NCBI GenBank assembly: GCA_963513935.1
Contig: OY740774.1
Location: 96,789,668-96,853,667, forward strand
Direction of reading: 5' to 3'
DNA: 64,000 nucleotides
Origin: Aphrophora alni
Lineage: Eukaryota; Arthropoda; Insecta; Hemiptera; Aphrophoridae
Part shown: one piece after another, positions 11,991 through 24,064 of the stretch
Layout: each line of letters starts with the position of its first letter
Position numbering within the stretch: the stretch's first letter is position 1
Made by a program: the position numbers and the translations under genes
The notes under the pieces: generated by a model
The model's input: only the letters and a program-made list of their open reading frames with translations
Databases searched by the model: none
Told to the model about the DNA's origin: nothing

Positions 11991-11992
11991 GC

Positions 11993-14440
11993 GGGTATTT
12001 ATTCTAACATTACATTTATTAATTTCGTATTCGTTTGACCATAAAAGATATTATATAATGAACGAAATTCAATGTTTTGCATTCACTTTTATTTTCTATT
12101 GTACTATTAATTTCTTTTTTTGTCGGCACCAGTTAAATAATCTTCGTAACGAATAGTGAGTAGATAATATAAGCATTTTTAGATCGTATAGTAAATCAGA
12201 GTATGTTTAGTCTTTACAAATATTTCAGATAAGTAACATTATTGCCTCACATTAATAAATTTGGTAATAGGATTGAATCAAAACTGCAATTATTTATTAG
12301 TTACTGAGTTAAAGAATACCAGTTTATGATGTTTTCTTTTTGCAATTTAAAACCACCTAGTCTTAAAAAATATCGCGAAGAAATATTGGTGATATAAATT
12401 TTATATTACCCCAACATAACCTATAACTCATTTTTCCAATTACACACTTGAGTCCCTTATACGTGATGAAGTCTACCTGTGTTCTCATAAAGTCGTTTTA
12501 CGTGAAGGGTGAAAAATGAACTTTATCAAAAGTCGTACTAACCGGAAACATGTTGATATTTACAACTTGTATATTGTTCGAATACAAAAGAGGCGAGTTT
12601 ATAATAAAACATTTAACAGGAATAATATGTTTACAGTTGAAAATATTTAATATTTTAAACTACAATTTCACCTTCTTTTAGCAATTAAATAGTTTATCAA
12701 ACATTAAAAATTGAATATGGTAAATTAAGAACAACATTAAAACTTTATACATTAATATAACTTACTAGAATAAAAGTTATGTAGCCTATACATTGCATAA
12801 TGTATTCGTTAAATTATAAATACTTTTTATAGATTTGTATAAATTAAAATGTTAATGTTTTTTTTAACAAAACAAATAAATTATAAATAGTAATAGTAAA
12901 TGATTGTAATATTATTTGGCATAAGTTAAAACATTTTAACACCACTAAATAATTGATTGAATATTATATTTAAGTCACGCTTGTTCTATACGTTGTTATT
13001 TTTATTCCTTATTATACGTTTTAATAAATTCGTTCAAAATATAGGGGCCTATTAATATACAATGCTGATCATAAGTGGTATACAAAAGTGTTATAATAAA
13101 AACAAACAAAATGGAGATTACACCCCTTCTCACTAGAAACAACCTTTATAGACTGATAATTTCTCCAAAAAATAGTATCGTAAAAACTCAATGGTTAGTA
13201 AAATTGTGAAAGTGAAATCAATACCGGAGTTCATGAAATTTGCTTTAATACCTTTCTTTACTACGTTGTATATTCTACTATTGAACTGCAATATTTATTT
13301 AATGGAATAAATGATTTCCATTTGTGTTTCTTATATTCCTGTGACACATACGTTTGGTGTCATCAAATCCCTTCCTTCTCACTGACACCAAAAACTATAT
13401 TTGTATGGTAAATATTTGGTTTCTCAATTAAAAGGTCAATTTGACTTGTGTTATAATGTGTTAAAATATCCACCAATAATAGTTATTTTATACAAAATAC
13501 GTTGAGACAATTCATGACATCAAAGTGTTATTGTCGAAACATTAGTACATAGGAGAAAAGTTATTAGCAGTTAAAAATGTGTGTTAATAACCTACTTCTA
13601 TTATCAATTTGATTATATATTGTCACACCTGATTCCACAAGTTTTGAACACAGGAGTAATATAATGGTACTATAATTAGTAATCAGTAACTATAAAATAT
13701 AATTACATTATACCGAAAATACAAGCGATTATCTGCTTCTAACACAATGTTAGAAAATTAAATTAGAATGTCGTTAGATAGTGAAAATAATTGTAAAATT
13801 GAATTACACTGATAGTTTATTAAGGGCATGGCTAATTATTGAATATTATTTTCTAACCAACAATATTGAAAACCAACAGTAACGGAAAAAAAGATATATT
13901 GAAACCGAAAATACAGGCCAAAGATAAAACTTAAATTGGGGAAAACTGAACATTTAACATGTTTTTATCAATTTATAAGAAAATTTTGCTACAAATAAAT
14001 TTGTATCTTATTTGTTTTTATAATACCAATACATTCGATGATACGATTAACTTGTTTATATTCAGATTACTTACAAAAATGAATATTGCATTGCAATAAA
14101 TTGAACCCAAATAGTCTTCAAATTGCATACTCAGTTGGTTGATTGTGAACTCAACTGGAACAGACATTTTCTAGGAAATACCAGAAACGTACGGGTCATA
14201 AATTACAACTGACTTCAAGGACGTCGGATATCACTATTATTGGATAAGTACCTTTGACGTAACAACGTAGGTTGTTTTCACGTGGAGGTATTTCGTTTAT
14301 ATTTATTATTTAAAGTTAATTGATCAAGAAGACATAAATCCGAAAATTCAAACAAATAAAACATCAAAACGCAGCATACGGCAACATAACGTAAAAAACT
14401 TTTCATTTATATAAATTGGAATTGCAGTGTAAAACGATTT
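11993..14440. other. AT-rich stretch, nothing recognised
   Basis: No terminal repeats, conserved block or coding frame was found. Confidence 0.5.
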
Positions 14441-14565
14441 CTAAAACGTGTCGAGATCGTGATAGAAAACATTACCGTCTCGACATGCTTCATTCCGTGA
14501 TGAATCAAAGTTCGTTGAGAAGGTTTTGAATAATTGGCAGATTAAAAGCTTCTACTGATTTGATT
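14441..14565 (-). repeat. Block P, copy 2
   Basis: On the minus strand it holds LLICQLFK, as in the other P copies, and then (in a shifted frame) LIHHGMKHVET before GTAATG. Copy 5 has GIRHGMYYVEM at the same place. The two halves are in different frames, so this copy is broken. Confidence 0.45.
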
Positions 14566-15294
14566 TAAACTGACTTAATGTGTTTGCTAATGTTCAGTGT
14601 TGTGTATATTATTCCAGAATATACACTTTAATATCGTCTATGTTGTTTTTTTGCATTATTTTAAAAATATTAAAGCACACAATACAATTTTTAATGAAGA
14701 CAAACATCTACATATTTATTTTAATGCTTGAAGGTTATTAAAATAATCTGTTTTTTTCCGCACACGTTCTCTATGATCAATATTTGTATTCAAAAATTCT
14801 CTTTAGGTTAATACAACCATAATGTTGATCTAGTTTATCCATTTTTGGAAAAAAAACGTCCGTGTATTATATTTAAAGAATACACAAGATATAAAAAGAT
14901 AAAGTGAGATTGGAAAATGAATTTAATAACAAAAGGAATAACCAATTAGTGGAAAAGATAATAACATAATTATAACTTCAAGAAGGAAGTTGTGGATTGA
15001 ACAATCAGTGTGCTTATGTAAATACGTGACATAAAGTTTAGTAATTCGTTTCATTTTGTGGTTACAGTTTTTACACACCAACAGTTGTTACCTAAATACG
15101 AGTTATCAAACATTGTCTCGTAAATAGAATGTAGTACGGACTATAACTTAATATCAAACTACTTCCGGAATTTATTTTTAAATTTACTATTTTTCTCAAT
15201 ATATTTAACATGTTAATTTTTTAATTTGTTGCATTTACTAAATCAGCTCAGATGAAGTACTTCCATTATTCTGTTAACTGGGAATCAATTCTCT

Positions 15295-15405
15295 CACAGG
15301 GAAGTTGGTTTCCACTGGGAATTACATGTGTCACGGTACAAATCCAGGTTTTATTTCCATGAGTAGATGGGATTTTCTATGCTTACATGTATCAATGGCA
15401 TTAGT
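15295..15405 (-). repeat. Block S, copy 1
   Basis: The minus-strand frame reads NAIDTCKHRKSHLL, then IKPGFVP and TGA. It parallels YAIVSGKYRKSHLL of copy 2 with silent changes (AGA/AGG, CTA/CTT). A one-base shift after the stop resumes the parallel as THVIPSGN against THSIPCGK. Confidence 0.5.
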
Positions 15406-16369
15406 TAGTGTTGCTTTATACAGTGTAAACTGCATTACATTTACTATGTAAGGCAACAATTTTAGCATCTTATTTTAACAAATTATTGAGTAGGATTTAA
15501 TTTTGTACACTTTAAAAAATATACCATTTCCCCTTAAAAAATCTGTTTTTCAATAAAACAATATTTCACTTTTCTATTTATCAATTTGTAGTAAAACGGT
15601 CAATATAATGTATCATAATTATTGTATAACCTCAATTAATACCATCTTTAATTTTGAGAAGTGATCTAACAAAGTTATTACGTTTGATGTAACACCGTCT
15701 TATAGGATAAATTTCGGATATTATTTTGGAATTATTTATAACTACCGATGTACGTCTAAATAGTGAAATTATGATTAGTCTTATGATTTATGAACATTTT
15801 GCTATACCAGCAAGAAACAACCATTATGTATTTTATAACATTTTAAAGAAATTATCCATTTTAAGCGTTACGTATTAAAATTTTGTTAATTAAATAAATA
15901 TCTTATGAACGAATTTTGTAGTAGTCAAATGATTTGCTCATTATACCTTAATTTTATTCAACAAACATTGTAAATTTAAATAATATATTGATTACTATGT
16001 TTCATTCCATGTAAGGAGAGTGGTTTTAAAAATGTCAATACATTTATATCCATATTGATTTAAATGGTTGTAATTGTTACTAACTTATATAAAAAACATA
16101 AAAACATACAAATTTTTTAATATATTTTTATGTGGTTACTAAATAATTAAAACCATTACTTACAAATATTATATAAAACTCATTTTAAAATCTAAGTTTC
16201 ATAAATCTATATAAACTATTTATAAAATAAAAAATATATAATATAACTTTGTAGTTATAAGTCTTAGCATGAATCCAAAATTACAATCCTTTTCAGAAAG
16301 TCGTTATCGGAAATATAGCACTTAATCTCCTGCTTTCACAATACCTATTAACTCGTTAGAATCGTTGTT
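15406..16369. other. AT-rich stretch between blocks S and Q
   Basis: The part from about 16100 resembles 25770-25950, so the duplicated unit reaches further left than block Q itself. No coding frame is visible. Confidence 0.4.
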
Positions 16370-16560
16370 CCAATGAAACAAACAATTACATTATCCATTA
16401 GTGGCTATTCTAGGGGGGAACACATTAAAGCCTATTGCCACCGTAAGTGTGATACTGGTTAGCGATAATTAGCAGAGACAGGATGGGTTAAGCTTTCCAA
16501 TGAAATAGGTTTTTTTTTATCTCTGATCACTTATCTACCATTATTCCTATCTCATGGTGA
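16370..16560 (-). repeat. Block Q, copy 2
   Basis: The minus-strand frame reads LSLTSITLTVAIGFNVFPP followed by RIATNG and TAA, a hydrophobic helix-like segment. Around 200 bases match 26530-26740 at clearly more than background level, including GAATCGTTGTTCCAATGAAA. Confidence 0.55.
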
Positions 16561-17859
16561 AGAGGAAACCAACATTAGTGTAATAAATGAGGCTTTGCAT
16601 TTATACTTGGTTTTGTTCGTTTAGAAATTGAGCTATTAATTTATTAAATAGTATCAATAAATATAATGTCATTAAGCATCATACGTTAAAGGACCTCACG
16701 AAACAATTGATAAAGGCAATACGTTATATACGTTTTATAATAATGCTACAAGCATATTATTGAAATTCTAAAAGTAAAATATTTGTAATGAATCAAAACT
16801 TTATTGGATCAACTATTTGTTATATAAGATGATAAGTACTATTATAATAGATTTGGTAGTATGAAAATAACTAAATAAATATATTATATAAAAATAAATA
16901 ATATATAAAATTTATTTAGATTAATATAATATGATTTAATATAATATGATTAAACTAATATGATAACAAAAATTGTGATTTCTTTTTTATTTGTGAAACA
17001 GATTTTAGTGAAACATGTTTCTTTGACGCTTACCGTCAGGTGCTCATTTCTAATATTCTAGAGGTGATCTCAAGAGACCCTAGCTGGACCTACACATTTT
17101 TTTCGTGTTTTAATTTACTCTTATTCTTCATATTATAATCCTTTCGTCCCGTTTTTACAATGAAAGATGACTCAGAGTTTTTTTGACTTTAAGCAACAAG
17201 AAAAAAAATATCCACATTATTTTGTATTTACTTTTTATCGATCGTCTCATTTCATCGATTTGACATGAGTTAATTACTTATTTAAGTTATCATTACACTA
17301 CAATACATTAAAATCTGCACCACGAACTACAAACCATAGACAGTGGTGTTTTTCAAATTGATATGATAATCGTATAAGTTCTTTAACTTTCTAACATTAA
17401 TTTTTATGTGTTGATGTTAATATGAAAACTGTTATGACTCTGCTAACATACAACATTCTTATTCATTCCTTTTTAAACAAAATAACTTTACACTGATTTA
17501 CACTTAATAAAATTAGTTTTTCCTTGAGTAATCAAAGAAATGATCACATATTTTGTCTAAAGATATCTTGATCAAAATACGGTTTGACTTTAGGATTCAT
17601 ATTCAAAATATGAAAGAAAAAAAATCCAATGAAGGAATAAATGCGAAACTATAAAATCGATGAGATAAATATACAAAATATATAATGAATAATATCGTAA
17701 ATTACAATACCATTATTTAAACATATAATTTTTCAGTGTATACGAATTGAATAAGGAACAAATTGTTCGCGACAGAGAAATATTACTCTTTCGTCCATGG
17801 TTGGTTGGATATAAGAGAAAATAGTTATATACAATTTGCTACATTTAAAAAGCGTCGAG

Positions 17860-17995
17860 TCTCATGATTACGTTTGGAGTCGTGTATTTCACTCTGTGAA
17901 GGATAAAATCTCGCTGAATATCATTGAATAATCGGGATATTAAAAGGCACCATCCTTTCTTAGAAATCAGCTTTTAAGTGTTCAGCTTCGAATAA
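17860..17995 (-). repeat. Block P, copy 3, open reading frame retained
   Basis: The minus-strand frame is open for about 33 codons from 17989: LISKKGWCLLISRLFND, then IQRDFILHRVKYTTPN, ending at a donor-like AAC|GTAATC. This is the best preserved P copy together with copy 5. Block R copy 2 lies about 200 bases upstream on the same strand. The family is not recognised. Confidence 0.5.
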
Positions 17996-18194
17996 TTCTT
18001 TATTAATCAGCCTTTATTTTATTTCTCTTGTGGAATACTAAATAAAGGAAAATATAATAAACTACCTTTTGTTGAAGTATTGTTTTTTATTTTAATTAAA
18101 CATTTAAATTATATGAATTTTGATTTATATTATAACGAATAAAAAACTAATTTTAATGATATCATCTTTGTACATATTTGTTTCTATGATCACT

Positions 18195-18335
18195 TGTAAA
18201 TATATTCACCCTACTGGAAGTCCTGATCCCATCACGTCCTTCGTATACAATTCAGGATAGTTAAGAACCCCCTGTTTGTGCCCAGCACGCAGTTCCTTAA
18301 TACCCACGTTTCCTTAAAAGTCACCCTTTAGTCGC
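18195..18335 (-). repeat. Block R, copy 2, open reading frame retained
   Basis: The minus-strand frame from GGA at about 18313 reads GNVGIKELRAGHKQG, then VLNYPELYTKDVMGSG, and ends at a donor-like TAGG|GTGAATAT. Copy 3 keeps G-N-V-x-I-x-x-L-R-A and Y-x-E-L-[YF]-x-K-x-V-M in the same frame with many silent differences. Possible acceptors are TTTTAAG|G or the AG sites further upstream. Confidence 0.55.
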
Positions 18336-18339
18336 TTTT

Positions 18340-18950
18340 ACCTGCATCGATAATATCTCTAGAGTATCAACAAAACATAACCTTTTATTTATTATCAATA
18401 ATTATTGCATACACATTAATATTTAACTCCATTATAATAAGTTAAAAGTATTGTTGTTATGTCTACAAAAAGTTACAGAGTAGATACTTTTTTTAGATGC
18501 CTAAAAAAATAAGAAGATACAATGTAACTAAAACTAACATGATATAGTTATACGAACGAAGAACACATGTTATTCTTATCATGGGTGGTAATCATGTTCA
18601 TTATTCATATTTTTGATTTAAAGTATTATAACCTCAGAATCATGTAACAATTTATTACTTATCAGTGTCGATTAATTCAATTATAAATATTTTGTGATCT
18701 GTGAACATTGTAATCAATATAATAAATCCAGAGTTTCTATATATATATTAAGCTTTTCAAAGGCATCAAGATATTCGTCCAGCCATATTGGCAATCACAG
18801 TATATAGTGTCGTAATATTAGACACGTGTTCAAGAATTTTTGTATTCACATATTGCAAATGTCAAAGACCCTTAATAGTAGACCAACATAAGTAAGAATA
18901 ACAATAATAATGGATATTAAATGTTGAGCTTGACTTATGAGAAAAATTAT
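18340..18950. other. AT-rich stretch, nothing recognised
   Basis: Part of it (18380-18440) resembles the left arm of the 20.4-kb palindrome, so it belongs to the same duplicated unit. Confidence 0.4.
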
Positions 18951-18951
18951 A

Positions 18952-19044
18952 CAGTATAACAAACACACAGAACACAATTCTCATAGAAAATAAATTCTCA
19001 TTATATTTTTTTTGAGAATTGTGTTCTGTGTGTTAGTTATACTG
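18952..19044. repeat. 32-bp inverted repeat (hairpin)
   Basis: Arms 18952-18983 and 19013-19044 are complementary at 31 of 32 positions, with a 29-base AT-rich spacer. There is no clear target-site duplication. It could be a small fold-back element, a hairpin RNA source or a chance product of local inversion. Confidence 0.85.
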
Positions 19045-20140
19045 AATAATAATGGAAGTAAGAATAAGAACATTATTTTCAATTTGTATGTAGAAAACGC
19101 ATCACGAATTCAATCGATGAAAATTGATGTATTAGAAGTAATAATTTATTGTGTACAATAATTTAACAGACCATGATAAATGTTTTAAGTATATCTCAAT
19201 AATATGTAACATAACAATCACAAAATTGTTGTCATTCAAAACATCAGTTACTTGATATTACATTTTATAAAACACATACTTCTATTTATATTTATTTAGA
19301 AATTTATAATGAAATGCATTTTATTTTTCACAAATCGCATGCGTTAAAACAATAGAAGTTCTTGAAAAAATAAAAGTCGTAATATTTACTCTTCGGGGGC
19401 TTTACAAGTAAAACTGGTTTCGTCAGAAGGGTAAAGTACGTCAGTTACTCCTGTATGCGCATATTGATAAAGCAAAATGTATGTGTTTCATTTTTATAAA
19501 ACTGTATGTTTGTCGCTTATGATTTCTATGCATTAAATGCATTGCTTTTCATTAATACATTCAACATATTAGTTTATATTAGAGGAAATTCTTATGAACA
19601 ACTTCTCAAACCAAATACTTGGCTTTATAGATGAATTTTTAACCAAATATAGCATTTAGTGACCATTACATGGTTTTATATTATTTCAATTGCCAGCAAA
19701 TCGTGTTTAAGCAGAGTATAATAACGAAGTAAACAATTTAATCAAGCGATAATATATTACGATTTATAAAATATTTAAATAAATCATATATGTTTAATAA
19801 ATTATTCTACAACATAAATAAATTTAACGCTCATAAATACAAATCCCAATTGAATTAGTTTAATAAAAAAACATGTTTTATTACGATAGGGAGCTTTTCA
19901 ATGCAGTTAATTTCATTATGTGTAACAACTTCATGAAATAATTATAGGAATGTAAAACACTTCGATTGTATTCTTCTTTTTTCAACCCTACAATAAAAGA
20001 TATACTCTATTTGATGTTGTACAAGATTTTTATGTGATTGTAGATTTAATTGTATGTGCATATAGTAGTAGTTCTGTTTTCAATTTTACCCCAACATTAA
20101 GAAAAATATCCATCTAAATATACCTTTCTGTTTTGACATG
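19045..20140. other. AT-rich stretch, nothing recognised
   Basis: No supported feature is visible. Confidence 0.5.
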
Positions 20141-20144
20141 TATT

Positions 20145-20280
20145 CAAAACACCTACTTGACCTTTTTGACGGTTTAAGCCACATCACATGTTTTGCAAAA
20201 AGTTCAGAATAGGAATGTAAACCCCTGTTTTAAACCGCACGCAATGCACTAATATCTACATTTCCTTTCAAACATGCCCT
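20145..20280 (-). repeat. Block R, copy 3 (one in-frame stop)
   Basis: The minus-strand frame reads GNVDISALRAV, then TAA, then NRGLHSYSELFAKHVM. The stop falls where copy 2 has a sense codon (CAC). Silent differences from copy 2 occur at N, V, L, A, G and K codons. Confidence 0.55.
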
Positions 20281-20365
20281 TTGATCTCGTTCACCAACAT
20301 CGTTGATTTACTTGATTTTTATTGACCCCACGTTATAAATACATTTTCAAACACCTCCTTGTACA

Positions 20366-20565
20366 AATAGAATACTAGCATATATATTTTACATTTAAGA
20401 TATTCAACAATTCAAATTGATTATAAATGTTATCACAATTATACATTGTGTTTAACTCCCTCCTTGGGGAAGGAGTTAAACACAATGTATAATTGTGATA
20501 ACATTTATAATCAATTTGAATTGTTGAATATCTTAAATGTAAAATATATATGCTAGTATTCTATT
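20366..20565. repeat. Perfect 94-bp inverted repeat (palindrome)
   Basis: Arms 20366-20459 and 20472-20565 are complementary at all 94 positions by eye, with a 12-base spacer that can itself pair in part. The left arm resembles 18380-18430 in the duplicated unit, so the left arm is the older sequence and the right arm the inverted copy. No target-site duplication is visible. Such perfection means a very recent template-switch or fold-back event, or an assembly artefact. Confidence 0.95.
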
Positions 20566-21515
20566 CAAACGAAAACATACTTCCTTCTTTTCCTAATATT
20601 AAAGCAAAGAATGGCTTGGTCTTTTATCGCCTGAAAGGATGTTTTCCTTGTTTTTAAACTGAAATAATGTATCGTTCATCAAAAAAAAATGGAGGACTTT
20701 TAATGAACGTGTAAATCTTTAATATACCTAATCTATAAAAATATATGTATGTTATAATTATGATGCTGAATGATATGTACTCGTACTAGTCATATGCTGT
20801 TCTGAAACATTTCCCCCCCCCTATTTATTTGGAGAATATTTAATAATCTGCCTAAGCAAATAATTGATTTTAGTAATCAATGTGACAATAGATATACGTC
20901 GAAACATATTGAATAAAATTTAAAAAAGATATTTTTCAATAAAACATAATGTTTGTTTAATTTACGTTAATGGTGTAAATAACAATCTCGTTATTATAAC
21001 AACAGAAACAAAAATATTTCAAAAAATTTCAGTATTAATAACAGAAACAAACCATTAAATGCTAATATATTTAAGTAATTAAAACTTTCGCAGTGACATT
21101 CAGGAGAGAGCAGAGAGCTTGGAATTGTTAAGTACAGGACAGCTGTTATTAGCTTTAGCTTGTCATTTAACATCCAAAGTAAAGGAATTCTGTTTGTTAT
21201 TTTAGCTTCTACACAACAAACTTAGACCGCTATATTGTGTAAAATTTACTACCACACTATTTTTTAAACATATATTATTTCGTTGCTAGCCCCTATAAAG
21301 AGGAACATTTGGTACGGAATAATTTTATAATTTGCAATTACTTAAAAAGACGGCTTGAATTGTTACGAAAAATATATGAATAATAATAGAAAACGCAAAT
21401 TACATAACTATATATAATACATTTATTTACTTACAAGTTTTCTTATGAATCGTGACATGTAATATTGTTATTTCATTACTTTAACCCAATTTTCCAACTA
21501 CGTTAGAACAAAATA
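20566..21515. other. AT-rich stretch, nothing recognised
   Basis: A C8-C9 run near 20813 is the only local oddity. Confidence 0.5.
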
Positions 21516-21519
21516 AACT

Positions 21520-21640
21520 AAGCTGGCTTTCCACAGGGAATTGAGTGTGTAGTGATTTTCAATCCAGCTTTTAAATTGCTGAGAAGATGGGATTTCCTAT
21601 ACTTACCGCTAACAATGGCGTATTCCTAACTGTGTTAGTT
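21520..21640 (-). repeat. Block S, copy 2, open reading frame retained
   Basis: The minus-strand frame reads YAIVSGKYRKSHLL, SNLKAGLKIT and THSIPCGKPA and then stops at TAG. A strong donor-like GCG|GTAAGTATAG lies inside the frame, so part of this open stretch may instead be intron. Confidence 0.5.
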
Positions 21641-22128
21641 TTCGTTGTAGTTGGTTTATTATATAAAATAACAACATTATCTTCTCGTTTCTACTTAAAT
21701 CAAATGAAAAAGTTTTATGTTTAATCATTTCTAAGCATTTAACTCTTCTGTAACTGTTTTATATAAGAATATTTATAAATAAATATTGATACAAATAGAA
21801 TTATAAAGCCTAACCGTTTACAGAAAAAGATTATTTACCATTTTTTATGTAACCCGTGAATAGTAGCAGTGATGGAAGAGAGCAAGCGTTAGTCAGGAAA
21901 ATCCTAAAGAAAGACAAAATAAAGTAAAGATCTGATGTAACCAAGAATACATCAAGAAACACATACACTTCTCTAGGAGATAGCTCGTTATTTATACTCC
22001 TGTTCTAACAGTTTGTGACCCGCTTTGGGATTTTAATTTTGTACCTTATTAATAATTTTACCATTAAACATAGATATTAATATTTATATTATTATTAAAG
22101 ATAACTAGTAAAAGAACATATATATTAC

Positions 22129-22174
22129 CTTGCAGCCATTTGTATTAAATTGTTTATGACATCATTTTCTTTAC
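22129..22174 (-). other. Block U, copy 1: possible 46-nt microexon
   Basis: On the minus strand a long pyrimidine tract ends in TTTTTCAG, followed by 46 bases and AAG|GTAATA. One frame is open (KENDVINNLIQMAA). Copies 2 and 3 show the same CAG|GTAA start and AAG|GTA end. The juxtaposed CAG|GTAA also fits a recursive splice site. Confidence 0.35.
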
Positions 22175-22179
22175 CTGAA

Positions 22180-24064
22180 AAAGAAAAAAAAAACTATAAT
22201 AACCTTTAATTAACAATGTTACATTACAGACCAGCAATATAATAACAAACAATAATTCACAATTAAAATTGTAAAATCGTACCGGTAGTTCTTACGTTAT
22301 AAATTTGTTTAAACACATGTTAAATTTCTTTAAACATAATCTAAAACACAATTACATTATGTAAGCAATCTCTTAGCTTCAAAATATACTCTTCTATTTT
22401 AGTTTGTAAGATTATAACTCAGATTCTATAGTCATGATATTCATAAGGGTTTCATTTCTATTGAGGTACTATAATTGGCCGAATGTTTGTTTGATTCAAA
22501 TTGATTTAGAAGTTAGTTACCAAGTTTTAAACAAATTTGTTTGCACGAGTTATTAAGTGTTTACGACATAGTTTGCTTTTAACTCAATATGTACAGGGGC
22601 TAATATATTAAATTTTGTCTTTAACATTGGTATACGGTTTAAAGCTTAATTACCACTGAAAACGTAATGTTGTGTAATAGTTTTTAAGTTTAAAATATTT
22701 AGTTTGTAGTTTAGAGGAATTCTACTATCTCCCTAACATTATTGACAGTTTAATAACGACAAGAACTTTGAAGAACCCCATGTTATAAAAATATAAACAC
22801 AATATTTGGTAACATTCTACCATTATTTGAGTTTTTGTAACGATGGTTTCACCAGTTGTGTGATTTACAAGGCAGTTATCACGGATTGATTACTAATAGC
22901 AGTGATTAAATAGCTTATTAAAATGCTATTTGTTGTTTCCTGGTAAATTATTTAACATGTTCAGGAAGACTCAATAAATTGTAGAATTACACGAAATATT
23001 GTGTTTTTGTTTCATTTTCAATAACATTATTTACAATTTATTTTAAAATTTTGATGTTTCATAACGTAACTTTTTCAACTTACTAGCTTTTTTTCCTGAA
23101 ATTAATTTACTCTCCTTTTCATAGCACCTCACTGTTTTCTTTCTAATCTAGCATAAATTATGATCTCTTTTATTGCGTACAACGTCACAGACGGTGATCA
23201 GTGTTTCTTTTTTTTCTGTGTCTTTAGAGCCTCTTATAATTGTTTTCTGGCAGCATGTCTTTTATATTCTAAAGACTCCCTTTTTTAATATCTTAAGTGA
23301 CAAATTTATCTCATTAGAAGCGATATCCTCTACAGAAGTAGGAAATAATTGTTTGGTTTTAAAAATATGGTTAATGTGACTAAGAAAAACTAAGTTGCAC
23401 AAAACCAGAAAAAACAATCAGAGCGATACTAACTGTCGCAGAAGACTTTTAATTTTGTCTACACTTACATTCAGAGAACGAATGGTGGTGGTGTGGGAAA
23501 TATCGCGACTGGTGATACAAATCTAAATGGATGATGTTTAACGGCAAATATATAAATATATTAGCCACAGGGTAAAAGTTTGTTTCTTTTCTCGCACGTT
23601 TTAATGGCCATAAGTCTACACAAGCTTATGAACTTTATTGTTTTACATCTTTAATTATTCTTTATTTACACAACGTCTTTAGTTTTACCGTAAAGTTAAT
23701 TCACAAAAAGTATGTTTCAGCCTACTTAAAATTTACGTTCTGTAAAAGTTTATTGTGGCAAAATAAATAAATTAAAACGTGAAATTGTACTTAGATATAA
23801 AGATGATGAACATTGGTCTACGGATTATGGAGGTATAGAAGTTACTAGATGAACTTAGATGTTTAATAATTTCAAATGCCTTATAACCTCAACAGAGGGG
23901 TTGTGGCTTAAATTTGATCATTGTTCTCATATTTCAGGTACATAGATAAAAACGTCTTTTGTTTGTTTTTACACAGAAACTCAGTTCAGGCTGTGAAATT
24001 CCATGTAAACCCAAAAACATTAAAATGTATTTACAAGACTATAGGGAACATTTCAACGATAATG
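22180..24064. other. AT-rich stretch, nothing recognised
   Basis: No supported feature is visible. The 68-codon frame at 23173-23379 has no sign of being real. Confidence 0.5.

Larger units (their letters stand above)
11405..11992. mobile_element. Inverted-repeat remnant of a Penelope-like element
   Basis: About 90 bases at the left (11411-11500, plus) recur in inverted orientation at the right (11912-11992). Shared parts are ATGGCTGAATAGCCGAAACG and, further in, ACGGTGAGTCTTAT against ACGGTAAGTCTTAT. The motif (A)CTTGA(A/T)AAT-hairpin-GAAACG is typical of the pseudo-LTR ends of Penelope-like elements, many of which hold hammerhead ribozymes. No reverse transcriptase or GIY-YIG endonuclease frame survives between the arms. 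The element type is inferred from the motif alone, and a MITE built from two inverted ends would look the same. Confidence 0.5.

Noticed and set aside
16425..16475. Block Q hairpin as a microRNA precursor
   Set aside because: The stem is only about 15 bp and broken. It is noted as a structure in the findings but is not supported as a miRNA.
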